Of a stretch of 64,000 nucleotides of DNA, positions 8,680 to 16,436 are shown in pieces. Location of the stretch: positions 186,001-250,000 of the forward strand of contig OZ241971.1 in NCBI GenBank assembly GCA_965204155.1. The letters run 5' to 3'. This DNA is from UBA6522 sp965204155 (GTDB lineage: Bacteria > Pseudomonadota > Gammaproteobacteria > Steroidobacterales > Rariloculaceae). The translations under genes were made by a program, and so were the position numbers. Below the pieces are notes generated by a model. That model saw only the letters and a program-made list of their open reading frames with translations, ran no database searches and was not told the DNA's origin. The first letter of the stretch is position 1; each line of letters opens with the position of its first letter.

Positions 8680-10362
8680 TCAGAATCGGGACCGCGTCAG
8701 CTCGACGTCGGCGAATTGCCACGCTTGTTGATGGGCCTGGTGGATCTCGTCCGCCTCCGCCTTTCTGCCCTGGGCCTCAAGACTCTGCCACAGGCCGAAC
8801 AGCGCCCAGCCGTCGTTGCGGTTCAACTCCATGTCCCGGCGGTAGACGCGTTCGGCTTCCTCGGCTTCGCCTGCCTCTAGCAAGGCCGCGCCGAGATAGT
8901 GACGCATGGGTTGCGGCCAGTCGGGCGGTTCCGTGTAGTCGAGGCCGTCCTCGATGACGACCGCCGCGCGATACGCCTCGATGGCGCCCTCGAGGTCTCC
9001 CTCCGCCTCCTTGATCTCCCCTTCCAACCCAAGGGAAGCCAATTCCATCAGCGTTGCCACGGTGTTCGCATTGCGTCGGACGGTCTCCGACTCCGGGTCC
9101 GCGGCCACAGCCGTCAGCCGCTCCAGGTTCGTGCGGGCATCCTCCAGACTCCCGAGACCCACGTGCGCGCTACCCTGAGTGTAGCTCCACATGCCGTCCA
9201 GGTACTGGCTGCCCTCCATGACGCGATCCTCGGCCAGCAACTCGGTCCAGCGGCCGAACATCTTGTGGACCAGCCAGCGAGCCGCGATGGTCTTGTGTGC
9301 CTGGCCCTGCCGAACGCGCGCTTCGGGCTCATGGCCACGGGCGTCGGTGGCCGCCTGGACCGCCTGCGCGTAGTTCCCCTGAATGGCGGCCGAATAGCGG
9401 ATGAAGTCGTAGGCATGGCGGCGGTGGTTCTGCGCCGACAGGAAATACGTTCCGATCTGCGGAAACTCGAGACTGCCCCAGGCCGCCAGGAATTCGCCGT
9501 CCACCTCCGCCGAGCGCTGATTGTGTTCCACGGACCGGGTGTGCTGACCCACCCTGACGTAGATGTGCCCGGGCATGTGAACGATATGGCCGACTCCGGG
9601 CATCAGCGCCGCGAGCCGGTCCGCGGCGTCAAGCGCCCGCTCCGGCGCATTGGACGACTCCAGCAGGTGGATGTACAGATGATTTGCCCCTGGATGGTCC
9701 GGTCGCGTTTCCATGACTTGCTCCAGCACGGCCGCCGCCTCTGCCGTGCCCGGCAACGGCTGTCCCCCGTCGTCCCAGTACTCGCGGCCGCGCCGGGTGA
9801 TCATGTACGCGTCCCCCAGCAGCGCGCCGGCGTCGGGATCGTCGGGATACTGCTCGAACAGCGCGCGAGTCGCCGCCAGGTAGGCCTGATCCCGTTCATC
9901 GCGGTCCGGATAGGTATCCGCGTCGAAGCGCCGGTGGAGCGCGCGCACGAATGCCTGCTCGCGCTCGTTGCCCCGTTCCACCAGTTCCATGGCCCGTTCG
10001 ATCGCCCGGCGGCCTTCTCCCTGAGGATCGTCCGGCAGCCCGCCCGCGCGGCTGTTTGGATTGGGTCCCAGCGCCAGGGCGAGGCCCCAGTGGATCATCG
10101 GATGGTCGGGATCGTGCCGCAGCGCCTCCTGGTGGGATGCGATGGACTCCGGAAAGTGATAACCCCACGTAAGCCGCAATCCCTGATCGAAGAATTGCTG
10201 GGCGAGAGGAGAATCCGTTGTGATCGGGCGGGTATAGGTGCCGGTACTCTCAATCAGAATTGCCAGTTCTTCACCTTCGGCAGCGGAGTCGGGCGACGTG
10301 CAGGCGGACAAGGCAGTCGCAATCGCAAGCGCTGCTAACGCCCGATGGAAGAAATTGGTCAT
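8680..10362 (-). CDS. TPR-repeat lipoprotein
   Basis: A 560-residue predicted lipoprotein; function unknown. The start at 10362 gives a signal peptide with lipobox LSAC (Cys21). The body contains several tetratricopeptide-like helical repeats (for example residues 72-100, 215-260 and the C-terminal 440-560), which usually mediate protein contacts. Two conserved-looking histidine clusters stand out: PGANHLYIHLLESS (H228, H232) and HIVHMPGHIYVRVGQH (H259, H262, H266). They could bind a metal or a ligand; this is inference. It lies between the selenoprotein gene (132-nt gap) and selA (167-nt gap) on the same strand, so it may be a partner of the selenoprotein on the periplasmic side. Confidence 0.8.
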   Translation of the reverse strand: MTNFFHRALAALAIATALSACTSPDSAAEGEELAILIESTGTYTRPITTDSPLAQQFFDQGLRLTWGYHFPESIASHQEALRHDPDHPMIHWGLALALGPNPNSRAGGLPDDPQGEGRRAIERAMELVERGNEREQAFVRALHRRFDADTYPDRDERDQAYLAATRALFEQYPDDPDAGALLGDAYMITRRGREYWDDGGQPLPGTAEAAAVLEQVMETRPDHPGANHLYIHLLESSNAPERALDAADRLAALMPGVGHIVHMPGHIYVRVGQHTRSVEHNQRSAEVDGEFLAAWGSLEFPQIGTYFLSAQNHRRHAYDFIRYSAAIQGNYAQAVQAATDARGHEPEARVRQGQAHKTIAARWLVHKMFGRWTELLAEDRVMEGSQYLDGMWSYTQGSAHVGLGSLEDARTNLERLTAVAADPESETVRRNANTVATLMELASLGLEGEIKEAEGDLEGAIEAYRAAVVIEDGLDYTEPPDWPQPMRHYLGAALLEAGEAEEAERVYRRDMELNRNDGWALFGLWQSLEAQGRKAEADEIHQAHQQAWQFADVELTRSRF

Positions 10363-10494
10363 CGGCTCAGCACTCCTTGTGTGTAACGGTCGTAGTCGGA
10401 CGGACCGTCGCGCCGGTTGGTAACGTGGCAAGGTCGTCCTCTCGCGGGGTTACAGCCAGTTGTCGGAAGAAAATCGGCGATGGTCCGAGGTTGA

Positions 10495-11664
10495 CTAGAT
10501 CGGCGGAATCCGCCCCGCGGTGGGAACGTTGTCGGCACCTGTACGGATGGTCCTTCCGTGGTTGTCCCGCTGCAAATGGATCTGGTAGCTCTGGTTCACC
10601 GGGATGCAGAAGGTCAGCGCATCGTCGCAGGCGAAGTAGAACACGTCCAGATTTAGCGGCTGAGTGGTGTCGCTCAGGGCAACGTTCACGAGGAATTCGC
10701 GGGGGTCGGCATCGGCTGGCACATCCAGCTCCGGACCCTGCCCATCAGCCGGTGTCACAATCCCCCCGGACGGCGCCGTGAGTGAAAACTTCACCGGTCC
10801 CGCCTCGTTGTTCCAGTGAACCCGATACAACGGATCCAGGTGGAAGCCGACGTACATCCTGCCCGTGCCCGTCGTCCTGAGGCTCTCATCGCCTTCCGCG
10901 CGAAGCTTGACGTAGAACGGAACGCCGCCCTCCTCGATGATGGGCTCGACCTCGATCCCGGCCATGGTTGGCGGCATTTCCACGCGGGGCACCACACCCT
11001 TGGCAACGGTAGGCGGCGGAGGCTGCGTGGGCAGATCGAGGTCCTCGATCCGCGTTCGCTTCTCCACCGGGCCGACCAGCCGCTCAAGGTCCGCCCGCAA
11101 CGCCTCCGGATCGCTCCAGGTCCGGCGCGCCGCGACCCGGCCCTCCGGATCGATCACCAGTTCGCTGTTGGGTGTCCGTCCCATGGCCTCGTGCCAGGGG
11201 TTATGCATCAGGTCCGCCAGCCACGTGATGCTCGAACCCAGCCGGCGCTGTGCCTCGGCGACGTGCATGAGCCGCTCTTCCAGCGTGAACGGGGTGACGT
11301 AGTTGTTGTACTCGGGGTGGGCCAGCGGCTTGTAGACGTAATAGAAGTCCACGCCCCCGGGGGCAAAGTCTCTTTGAACCGTCTCCAAACTGGGGACGTT
11401 ACGAAGGAAGGGGGGTCACGTGAGGCAGCCCAGAACCAGTACCGTGTACTGCCCCGTGGCCACCTCCCTGATATTCACCGGGTCTCCCCGATCGTTGACC
11501 ACCTGGACGTCCGGCACCAGTTCGCCGATGCCGGGAACGGTGCGGTAGAAGCGTTCGTCCATGGCCGTGGGGCCCGCCCCCATACCCATGCCGGGCACCT
11601 GGGCAATGGCCGAATGAACGGCACCGAAAAGGACGAAAATTGACAGTGAAATCAAGCGTTTCAT
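10495..11664 (-). CDS. Deiodinase-like periplasmic selenoprotein (in-frame TGA = Sec83)
   Basis: One gene of 389 codons that is interrupted only by an in-frame TGA at 11416-11418, read here as selenocysteine 83. The ATG at 11664 starts a signal peptide (MKRLISLSIFVLFGAVHSAIA). The mature protein leads into LVLGCLT-U-PPF, the active-site motif of iodothyronine deiodinases and related thioredoxin-fold proteins. Cys80 makes it a CxxU pair. The homology continues after the TGA (VDFYYVYKPLAHPEYN, then SELVIDPEGRVAARRTWSDP), which rules out a true stop. From about residue 240 a second domain resembles the DsbD N-terminal (alpha) domain and ends in YFACDDALTFCIPV (C346, C353). It is probably a secreted or membrane-side oxidoreductase; the substrate is unknown. 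selA, selB and selC follow on the same strand. Ordinary gene callers would split it in two. Confidence 0.9.
11377..11401 (-). promoter_or_regulatory. Bacterial SECIS-like hairpin after the Sec codon
   Basis: On the coding strand the stem begins 17 nt after the TGA. CGTC pairs with GACG, then CC with GG across a single bulged A, closing a six-base apical loop CAGUUU. Short flanking AA/TT pairs may extend it. Bacterial SECIS elements lie directly downstream of the Sec codon inside the gene, with a small apical loop that carries a G and sits roughly 16-37 nt from the UGA. Here the loop starts 23 nt after the UGA. The fit is good in position and modest in stem length. Confidence 0.6.
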
Positions 11665-12090
11665 GAGTAGCTCGTCAATTCGTGAAGTGCGTTCGGGAAT
11701 CGTATGCGTTTCCCCTCCTACCCGCAAGCCTCAGAACGCGCGCACGACATTCCGTTGCAACGTTCGCCCCGAAGGCGCGTGCGCACAGCCGCTACGCCGG
11801 TTGGCTGACGGGAATCGGCATTGTCAGTCAGTCACGATTGCGGGGTCGACGCTCGTGAGTCATACTGGACTGCGGTGATTCCAGAGCAATCGTGCTCCGT
11901 CACTTATTTCTCATGGTCGCCTTACGTCTGTCTTCTTTCGCGACGCGCCGACGGGTGCGCACGGCGATGGACGGGGCCTCTACCGGCCGGTTCACCCCCC
12001 TTCCCACGTCTTGACGTCGACCGTCGCGGCCTCCGGATGACCCATGCGGGCGTCGCGGGCAAGGGGCGAGGCGAACTCGGCCGGGGCACA
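11665..12090. other. Intergenic region between divergent genes
   Basis: No convincing gene is visible in these 426 bases. The stretch should contain the promoters of the selenoprotein gene (minus) and the metallopeptidase gene (plus). It also holds one arm of a 28-bp inverted repeat (11766-11793). The plus frame is open from 11821 into the metallopeptidase, but the upstream part lacks protein-like composition and is left out. Confidence 0.6.
11766..11793 (+). repeat. 28-bp inverted repeat, left copy
   Basis: This 28-base stretch is the exact reverse complement of 15004-15031. The pair brackets the metallopeptidase gene at a distance of about 3.2 kb. The core contains the palindrome GTGCGCAC. 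Identity stops sharply at both ends. Confidence 0.8.
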
Positions 12091-14748
12091 ATGGCTGGCC
12101 GCACGGACCCGCGCATAGCCCCCCGAGCCCACGCGTCAGTACCCGGGACGCGATGGGAATCACGGGTTGGCGCCGGTAAGCGCGACAGGAATTCACCGAT
12201 TCTGTCGGTTTGTGCTTGTCTGCTCCTGGCGGCTTGCGGCGGCAACGGGTCCGATCCGAATGATCCCGCCGATCCGAGGTTGGCGGTGTCTGCAACCAGC
12301 CTGGACATGGACGCCGTCCTGGGGGCAAGTGAGATTGCAACCGCCCGATTCACGGTCTCCAACAGCGGCGGCGGTACGCTGATCTGGTCGGTTTCCACGG
12401 CCGTGCTCGGGGTCTCCGCGTCGCCTGCCGAGGGACAGCTGGACTCGGGAGGGTCGGCGACCGTCACGCTGACGCTGGACTGCGTTGCGGGGTTGGCACC
12501 CGCCCAGCAGCCGCGCGCAGAAAGCGGCACAGTCACCGTGCGCGCAACGGGAGCAAGTCAGGCGCAGGACATCGGTCTGCAAATTGCCTGCAGGCGCCCG
12601 GAAATCGGCATTGATGTTCGCTCTCCGGCGCGCGCCGACGGCTTGGTTGGCGCCGTTGTCAGTGGTGTTGCCGAGTTCCGCTTTCTGTCGCCCTGGGCGG
12701 ATCAACCGCCGCTGGAGTACGAGGTGATTTCCGGCGATCCGCGGGCCGTGCTGCCGAGAGGTAGCGGCGAGGCGGCGATCGGCGCGTGGGAACGGATAGA
12801 GCTAAGCCATCGATGCGAATCGGAGACGGAGTTTGCCGCCGCCGTAACCTTGCGGATCGACGGGCACGAATCGAATTTCGAGTGGCATGTGGCATGCCGT
12901 CTGGCGGCGGTTGACCTGAACGTTTTCGAACCCCGAACGGCACACGGCACACGGGCCGGGATCGCAGGCGGTACCGTGGAGTTCCTTTATTCCCGGAGTC
13001 AACAAGGGCGTTCGGATCTTCCGCCGCTCGCCTTCAGAGTCACTTCGGACGATCCGGATGTCGCCGCGATTCCATCCGAAGGCGTGGCCGAGGAATCGAT
13101 CTGGCATCACGTGGACCTGATCCATCAATGCAACGGAGAACGCTCGTTCACCGCAAGGATTACCCTCCGGATCGGCGACCGCCAGAGGGAATTCGAGTGG
13201 CGGGTGGTTTGCGGCCTGGGTAACGCCTGGGTGCATTCCATCGAGTTTTACCAGGGCCCGATCGTCAGCAGCATCAAGTTCAATGACAACGGTACATGGA
13301 ATGGTGGCTGGAGAGCTTTCTACCCGGTAGCTGAACGCGATGCCCTGGTCGTGGCCCGCATACACCACAGCATGCCGACCGTGCCGGAAGCGTGGGCCTA
13401 CAGGGTTCCGGACACCACGAGGGAACGCGAAGGTGCCGGCGTCAAACCCCTGCACGGCCCGAGCACGCTGGCACCCGGCGAGGAAAGGGCCGGCGGGCCG
13501 GGGGACATATTGAGGGCCATACCCCGGCGTTCGTACCTGTATGAATCCGAGTACGCGTTTCTGTTCGAGGACGGTACGCCGGCGGGACACTACGGATTCG
13601 AAATCGATGTCGACCCGCAGGATCTCGTTCCGGAGGGCGATGAGGCCGACAACGACCGGGGGCCCGCCGCGTACTGGGAAACGAACCCGATCGGTCCGTT
13701 GCGAATCGTGTTCGTACCCATCGAGGTGAATGGGCGCGCGCCGGACATCGAGACGTTCGGCGGCCTGGATGCCCTGATGAAGGATGCGATGGACTTTCTC
13801 CCGATACCGGGATTTTCCGCCCGGATTCGCGCCACTCCGATGGTGTATTCCGGACCGGTTCCATTTGACATGGAGCACGCTTTCGACCAGCTCAAGCAGG
13901 AGTGGTTGACGGACGAGAACGTGGCCGATGGCGAGTTTTACCACGGACTGGTGGCAATCGACGGGTTTGAAGGCGGTCAGGCCGCCTTCAACGAACCGGA
14001 CGCGTTGCCCTCATTCACGCCGGTTGCGGTATCCAGCCTGTCCGTCATCCAGTCCGCCAGCACCGGCAGCCGGATAATTGCTCATGAAATCGGCCACAAC
14101 GTGTCGCTCTATCATGCGCCGTGCAACGTACCGGATGCTTCCTCGGTCGATCCGCATTGGCCCGAAACGGGCCGATGGGACGGTACGTATGACAACGCCG
14201 GGATCGGGCCCGACCGCGGTTATCGATTCAGCGAAACGGAATTTGTCTCTCCCGGCACCGAGGATGCCCACGACTTCATGTCGTATTGCCTGCCCGGATT
14301 CGTTTCCCCGGTTTCCTATGAGGCCGCGCATGACTTCCTGTTGCTGCTCGATCAACATCTCGATGGCGAGGAGCCAATGAGCTGGTTGGCGGGGCAAGGC
14401 CTTGCTCCCGCCGGCGCCGCGGCGAGCCAACCGGTGAGCGAATCGTCCAGTCTCGCCATCTCGGGCTCGGTCAGCGAGTTTGGAGCCTGGTCGGTTTTCG
14501 CAGCCCGGCATACGCCCAGGCCGCCCTGGCCCAGGGGCGGGGGCAGGTACACGTTGATGTTGCTGAACGGCGGCGGAACGCCACTGGGAGAGATCGGGTT
14601 CGATCCCGTGCCTCTCGGTCACGGCAACAGGCAGACGTGGAGTGTGCGCATCGCCATGCCCCGGGCGGCGCAACCGGCGCGTGTGCGGATAACGGACAGG
14701 CAAGGGCAAGCCGTGCTCGACGCGGCACTGGCGCTGGAAGCGGATTGA
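12091..14748 (+). CDS. Lipoprotein zinc metallopeptidase (HExxHxxxxxH) with Ig-like domains
   Basis: A large surface or periplasmic lipoprotein with a zinc protease domain; target unknown. The ATG at 12091 is the only ATG/GTG/TTG shortly before the lipoprotein signal (ILSVCACLLLAAC, Cys at about residue 50). It leaves an unusually long n-region, so the true start is uncertain. Residues about 65-150 form a BACON/ASPM-like beta domain (ISNSGGGTLIWSVS-type). Two similar repeats follow (about 165-270 and 275-375, each ending FEW.V.C). The catalytic domain has H665-E-x-x-H669-x5-H675 (HEIGHNVSLYH) and a downstream DFMSYC segment that fits the metzincin Met-turn. The layout is M66-like, but the exact family was not verified. 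A 28-bp inverted repeat brackets the gene. Confidence 0.8.
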   Translation: MAGRTDPRIAPRAHASVPGTRWESRVGAGKRDRNSPILSVCACLLLAACGGNGSDPNDPADPRLAVSATSLDMDAVLGASEIATARFTVSNSGGGTLIWSVSTAVLGVSASPAEGQLDSGGSATVTLTLDCVAGLAPAQQPRAESGTVTVRATGASQAQDIGLQIACRRPEIGIDVRSPARADGLVGAVVSGVAEFRFLSPWADQPPLEYEVISGDPRAVLPRGSGEAAIGAWERIELSHRCESETEFAAAVTLRIDGHESNFEWHVACRLAAVDLNVFEPRTAHGTRAGIAGGTVEFLYSRSQQGRSDLPPLAFRVTSDDPDVAAIPSEGVAEESIWHHVDLIHQCNGERSFTARITLRIGDRQREFEWRVVCGLGNAWVHSIEFYQGPIVSSIKFNDNGTWNGGWRAFYPVAERDALVVARIHHSMPTVPEAWAYRVPDTTREREGAGVKPLHGPSTLAPGEERAGGPGDILRAIPRRSYLYESEYAFLFEDGTPAGHYGFEIDVDPQDLVPEGDEADNDRGPAAYWETNPIGPLRIVFVPIEVNGRAPDIETFGGLDALMKDAMDFLPIPGFSARIRATPMVYSGPVPFDMEHAFDQLKQEWLTDENVADGEFYHGLVAIDGFEGGQAAFNEPDALPSFTPVAVSSLSVIQSASTGSRIIAHEIGHNVSLYHAPCNVPDASSVDPHWPETGRWDGTYDNAGIGPDRGYRFSETEFVSPGTEDAHDFMSYCLPGFVSPVSYEAAHDFLLLLDQHLDGEEPMSWLAGQGLAPAGAAASQPVSESSSLAISGSVSEFGAWSVFAARHTPRPPWPRGGGRYTLMLLNGGGTPLGEIGFDPVPLGHGNRQTWSVRIAMPRAAQPARVRITDRQGQAVLDAALALEAD

Positions 14749-14963
14749 ACCGGGAAACCGTCGGGCATTCGGTTGATGGCCCGTGCCGTCATTGCCGCGG
14801 CGTTGCCCGTACGGTACCGGATTTCGTACCACCCCTTCCTTCATTGCCGGTTCACCACCCCGCAGAAACGCTCCGATGATGGTGCACTGGCGCCCATCCG
14901 ACATTCCGCCCGTCCCCGAGGGACAGTTGTGTCACATTCGGACAAAAGCGCGGAGCCCCCGAT

Positions 14964-14993
14964 TCGAGCCCCGCCAGGGATGGCGGGGCTCGA
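14964..14993 (+). terminator. Strong hairpin, candidate terminator and repeat-family member
   Basis: A 13-bp perfect stem (T plus CGAGCCCCGCCA and its complement) closes a GGGA loop, followed by TTAAGC rather than a U-run. It is 216 nt after the metallopeptidase stop. The same motif with similar flanks recurs at 60513-60537 on the opposite strand, so it may be a dispersed repeat that also stops transcription. Confidence 0.5.
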
Positions 14994-15003
14994 TTAAGCT
15001 CGA

Positions 15004-15031
15004 AGCGGCTGTGCGCACGCGCCTTCGGGGC
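15004..15031 (-). repeat. 28-bp inverted repeat, right copy
   Basis: Exact reverse complement of 11766-11793, lying just after the hairpin at 14964-14993. No transposase lies between the copies. Confidence 0.8.
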
Positions 15032-15088
15032 TGGCGGCAGGGCATGGTATTCTTGCCGTTCCTTTCCCCGCTGTATCCGCTAACCACC

Positions 15089-16279
15089 ATGACCGAGTTC
15101 TCAAGCCGCAGCGCCGGCAGCGGCCGCCACTTCCTGCAAGTTCCCGGACCCACCAACGTTCCCGACAGGGTGCTCGCCGCCATGTCGATGCCGACCATCG
15201 ATCATCGGGGTCCGAAGTTCGCGGAACTGGCGCTCGACCTCATTCCGCGCGTTCGCGGGTTGTTCAATGCTTCGGGACCGGTCGCGATGTACCCGGGGTC
15301 GGCCACCGGTGCCTGGGAGGCCGGCATCGTCAACACACTGTCTCCCGGGGACCGCGTGCTGATGTTCGACAGCGGCATGTTCGCGACCCTGTGGAGGGGT
15401 GTAGCGGAGCGATTCGGTCTCGAGATCGAGTTGGTCGAGTGCGACTGGCGCAAGGGCGTGGAGCCCGACCAGGTCGAAAGCGCCCTGCGCGCTGACAGGC
15501 TGCATCGGCTGAAGTCCGTGATGGTGGTCCACAACGAGACCTCCACCGGCATCACCAATTCCATTGCCGGCGTGCGTGCGGCCATGGACGCCGCCGGACA
15601 CCCGGCCCTTCTCATGGTGGACGCGGTCTCTTCCGCGGGTTCCATGGAGTACCTGCAGGACGAATGGCAGGTCGACGTCACCATCGCCGGGTCCCAGAAG
15701 GGCCTGATGCTTCCGCCCGGGCTCAGCCTGAACGTCATCAGCGAAAAGGCCCTGGCCGCCGGCGCCTGCGCGGCGTCGCATCGATCCTACTGGAACTGGG
15801 CCGACGCCCTGCCCTCCAACGACACGGGGTACTTCCCCTATACGCCGCCGACGAACCTGCTCTACGGATTGAAGGAAGCGCTGAAAATGATGGAGGAGGA
15901 AGGGCTGGACAACGTGTACGCGCGGCACAGCCGCCTGGCCGAGGCGACGCGGCGCGCCGTGGCTGTCTGGGGCGTGGAAAACTTCTGCGTCATCCCTGAA
16001 AAGAGCAGCGATTCCGTCACCACCGTGCTCGTGCCCGAAGGCATCGACGCGGACGACGTTCGCGCCGTGATCCTGGACCGATTCGACATGTCGCTCGGAA
16101 CGGGGCTGGGGCCGCTGACCGGCAAGGTGTTCCGAATCGGCCACCTGGGCCACTTCAACGAGCTCATGCTGGCCGGAACCCTGTCCGGCGTGGAGATGGG
16201 GCTGGAGCTTTCAGGTATCTCCGGCTGCTCGGGCGGTGTCACCGCGGCGCTCGAATACCTTGCCGGGCAGGCTCATTAG
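15089..16279 (+). CDS. Class V aminotransferase, serine/alanine--glyoxylate type
   Basis: A PLP-dependent class V aminotransferase of 396 residues that resembles serine-glyoxylate and alanine-glyoxylate aminotransferases. These enzymes make glycine from glyoxylate and, with serine as donor, hydroxypyruvate. The ATG at 15089 is followed by the family opening FLQVPGPTNVPDRVLAAM and the phosphate-binding stretch GSATGAWEAGIVNTLSPGD. The PLP lysine lies in AGSQKGLMLPPG. The preceding DAVSSAGSMEYLQDEWQVD contains the aspartate that contacts the pyridine nitrogen. The sugar-acid permease gene follows 157 nt later on the same strand, which suggests a small-organic-acid or glycerate-type pathway. Confidence 0.88.
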   Translation: MTEFSSRSAGSGRHFLQVPGPTNVPDRVLAAMSMPTIDHRGPKFAELALDLIPRVRGLFNASGPVAMYPGSATGAWEAGIVNTLSPGDRVLMFDSGMFATLWRGVAERFGLEIELVECDWRKGVEPDQVESALRADRLHRLKSVMVVHNETSTGITNSIAGVRAAMDAAGHPALLMVDAVSSAGSMEYLQDEWQVDVTIAGSQKGLMLPPGLSLNVISEKALAAGACAASHRSYWNWADALPSNDTGYFPYTPPTNLLYGLKEALKMMEEEGLDNVYARHSRLAEATRRAVAVWGVENFCVIPEKSSDSVTTVLVPEGIDADDVRAVILDRFDMSLGTGLGPLTGKVFRIGHLGHFNELMLAGTLSGVEMGLELSGISGCSGGVTAALEYLAGQAH

Positions 16280-16333
16280 CGGATGATTTGGCCGACACGC
16301 GCAAGAGAGGCGAATCAACCAGATATCTGTTCC

Positions 16334-16352
16334 TAGTTGATGAAATCAACTA
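16334..16352. promoter_or_regulatory. 19-bp palindrome upstream of gntP-like gene
   Basis: A perfect 8-bp inverted repeat with a 3-nt spacer (TAGTTGAT-GAA-ATCAACTA), in an AT-rich patch 84 nt before the permease start. Size and symmetry fit a dimeric repressor or activator site. Which family binds it cannot be told from the sequence. Confidence 0.5.
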
Positions 16353-16436
16353 CATGAATACTCTTACATAGCGATAATCACCAACCCGCATGCGCACGTG
16401 GGCAAATGACCCGCAGAACAGCCGCACGGAGGAAAC

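Larger units (their letters stand above)
14749..15088. other. Intergenic region with terminator and repeats
   Basis: I see no gene in these 340 bases. They carry a strong hairpin (14964-14993), a repeat-family element overlapping it (about 14958-15000) and the right copy of the 28-bp repeat. A TATTCT box at about 15049-15054 could serve the aminotransferase gene that starts at 15089. Confidence 0.6.

Noticed and set aside
6578..10338. Long plus-strand frames opposite selB, selA and the TPR gene
   Set aside because: Antisense shadows without domains; the minus-strand genes have clear motifs.
11416..11418. The TGA as a genuine stop or a nonsense mutation in a pseudogene
   Set aside because: Homology continues in the same frame on both sides, the codon sits exactly at the deiodinase Sec position, a hairpin follows, and selA, selB and selC are next door.
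11821..12090. An N-terminal extension of the metallopeptidase from the upstream start at 11821
   Set aside because: It would put about 140 residues of poor composition before a lipoprotein signal that must be near the N-terminus.
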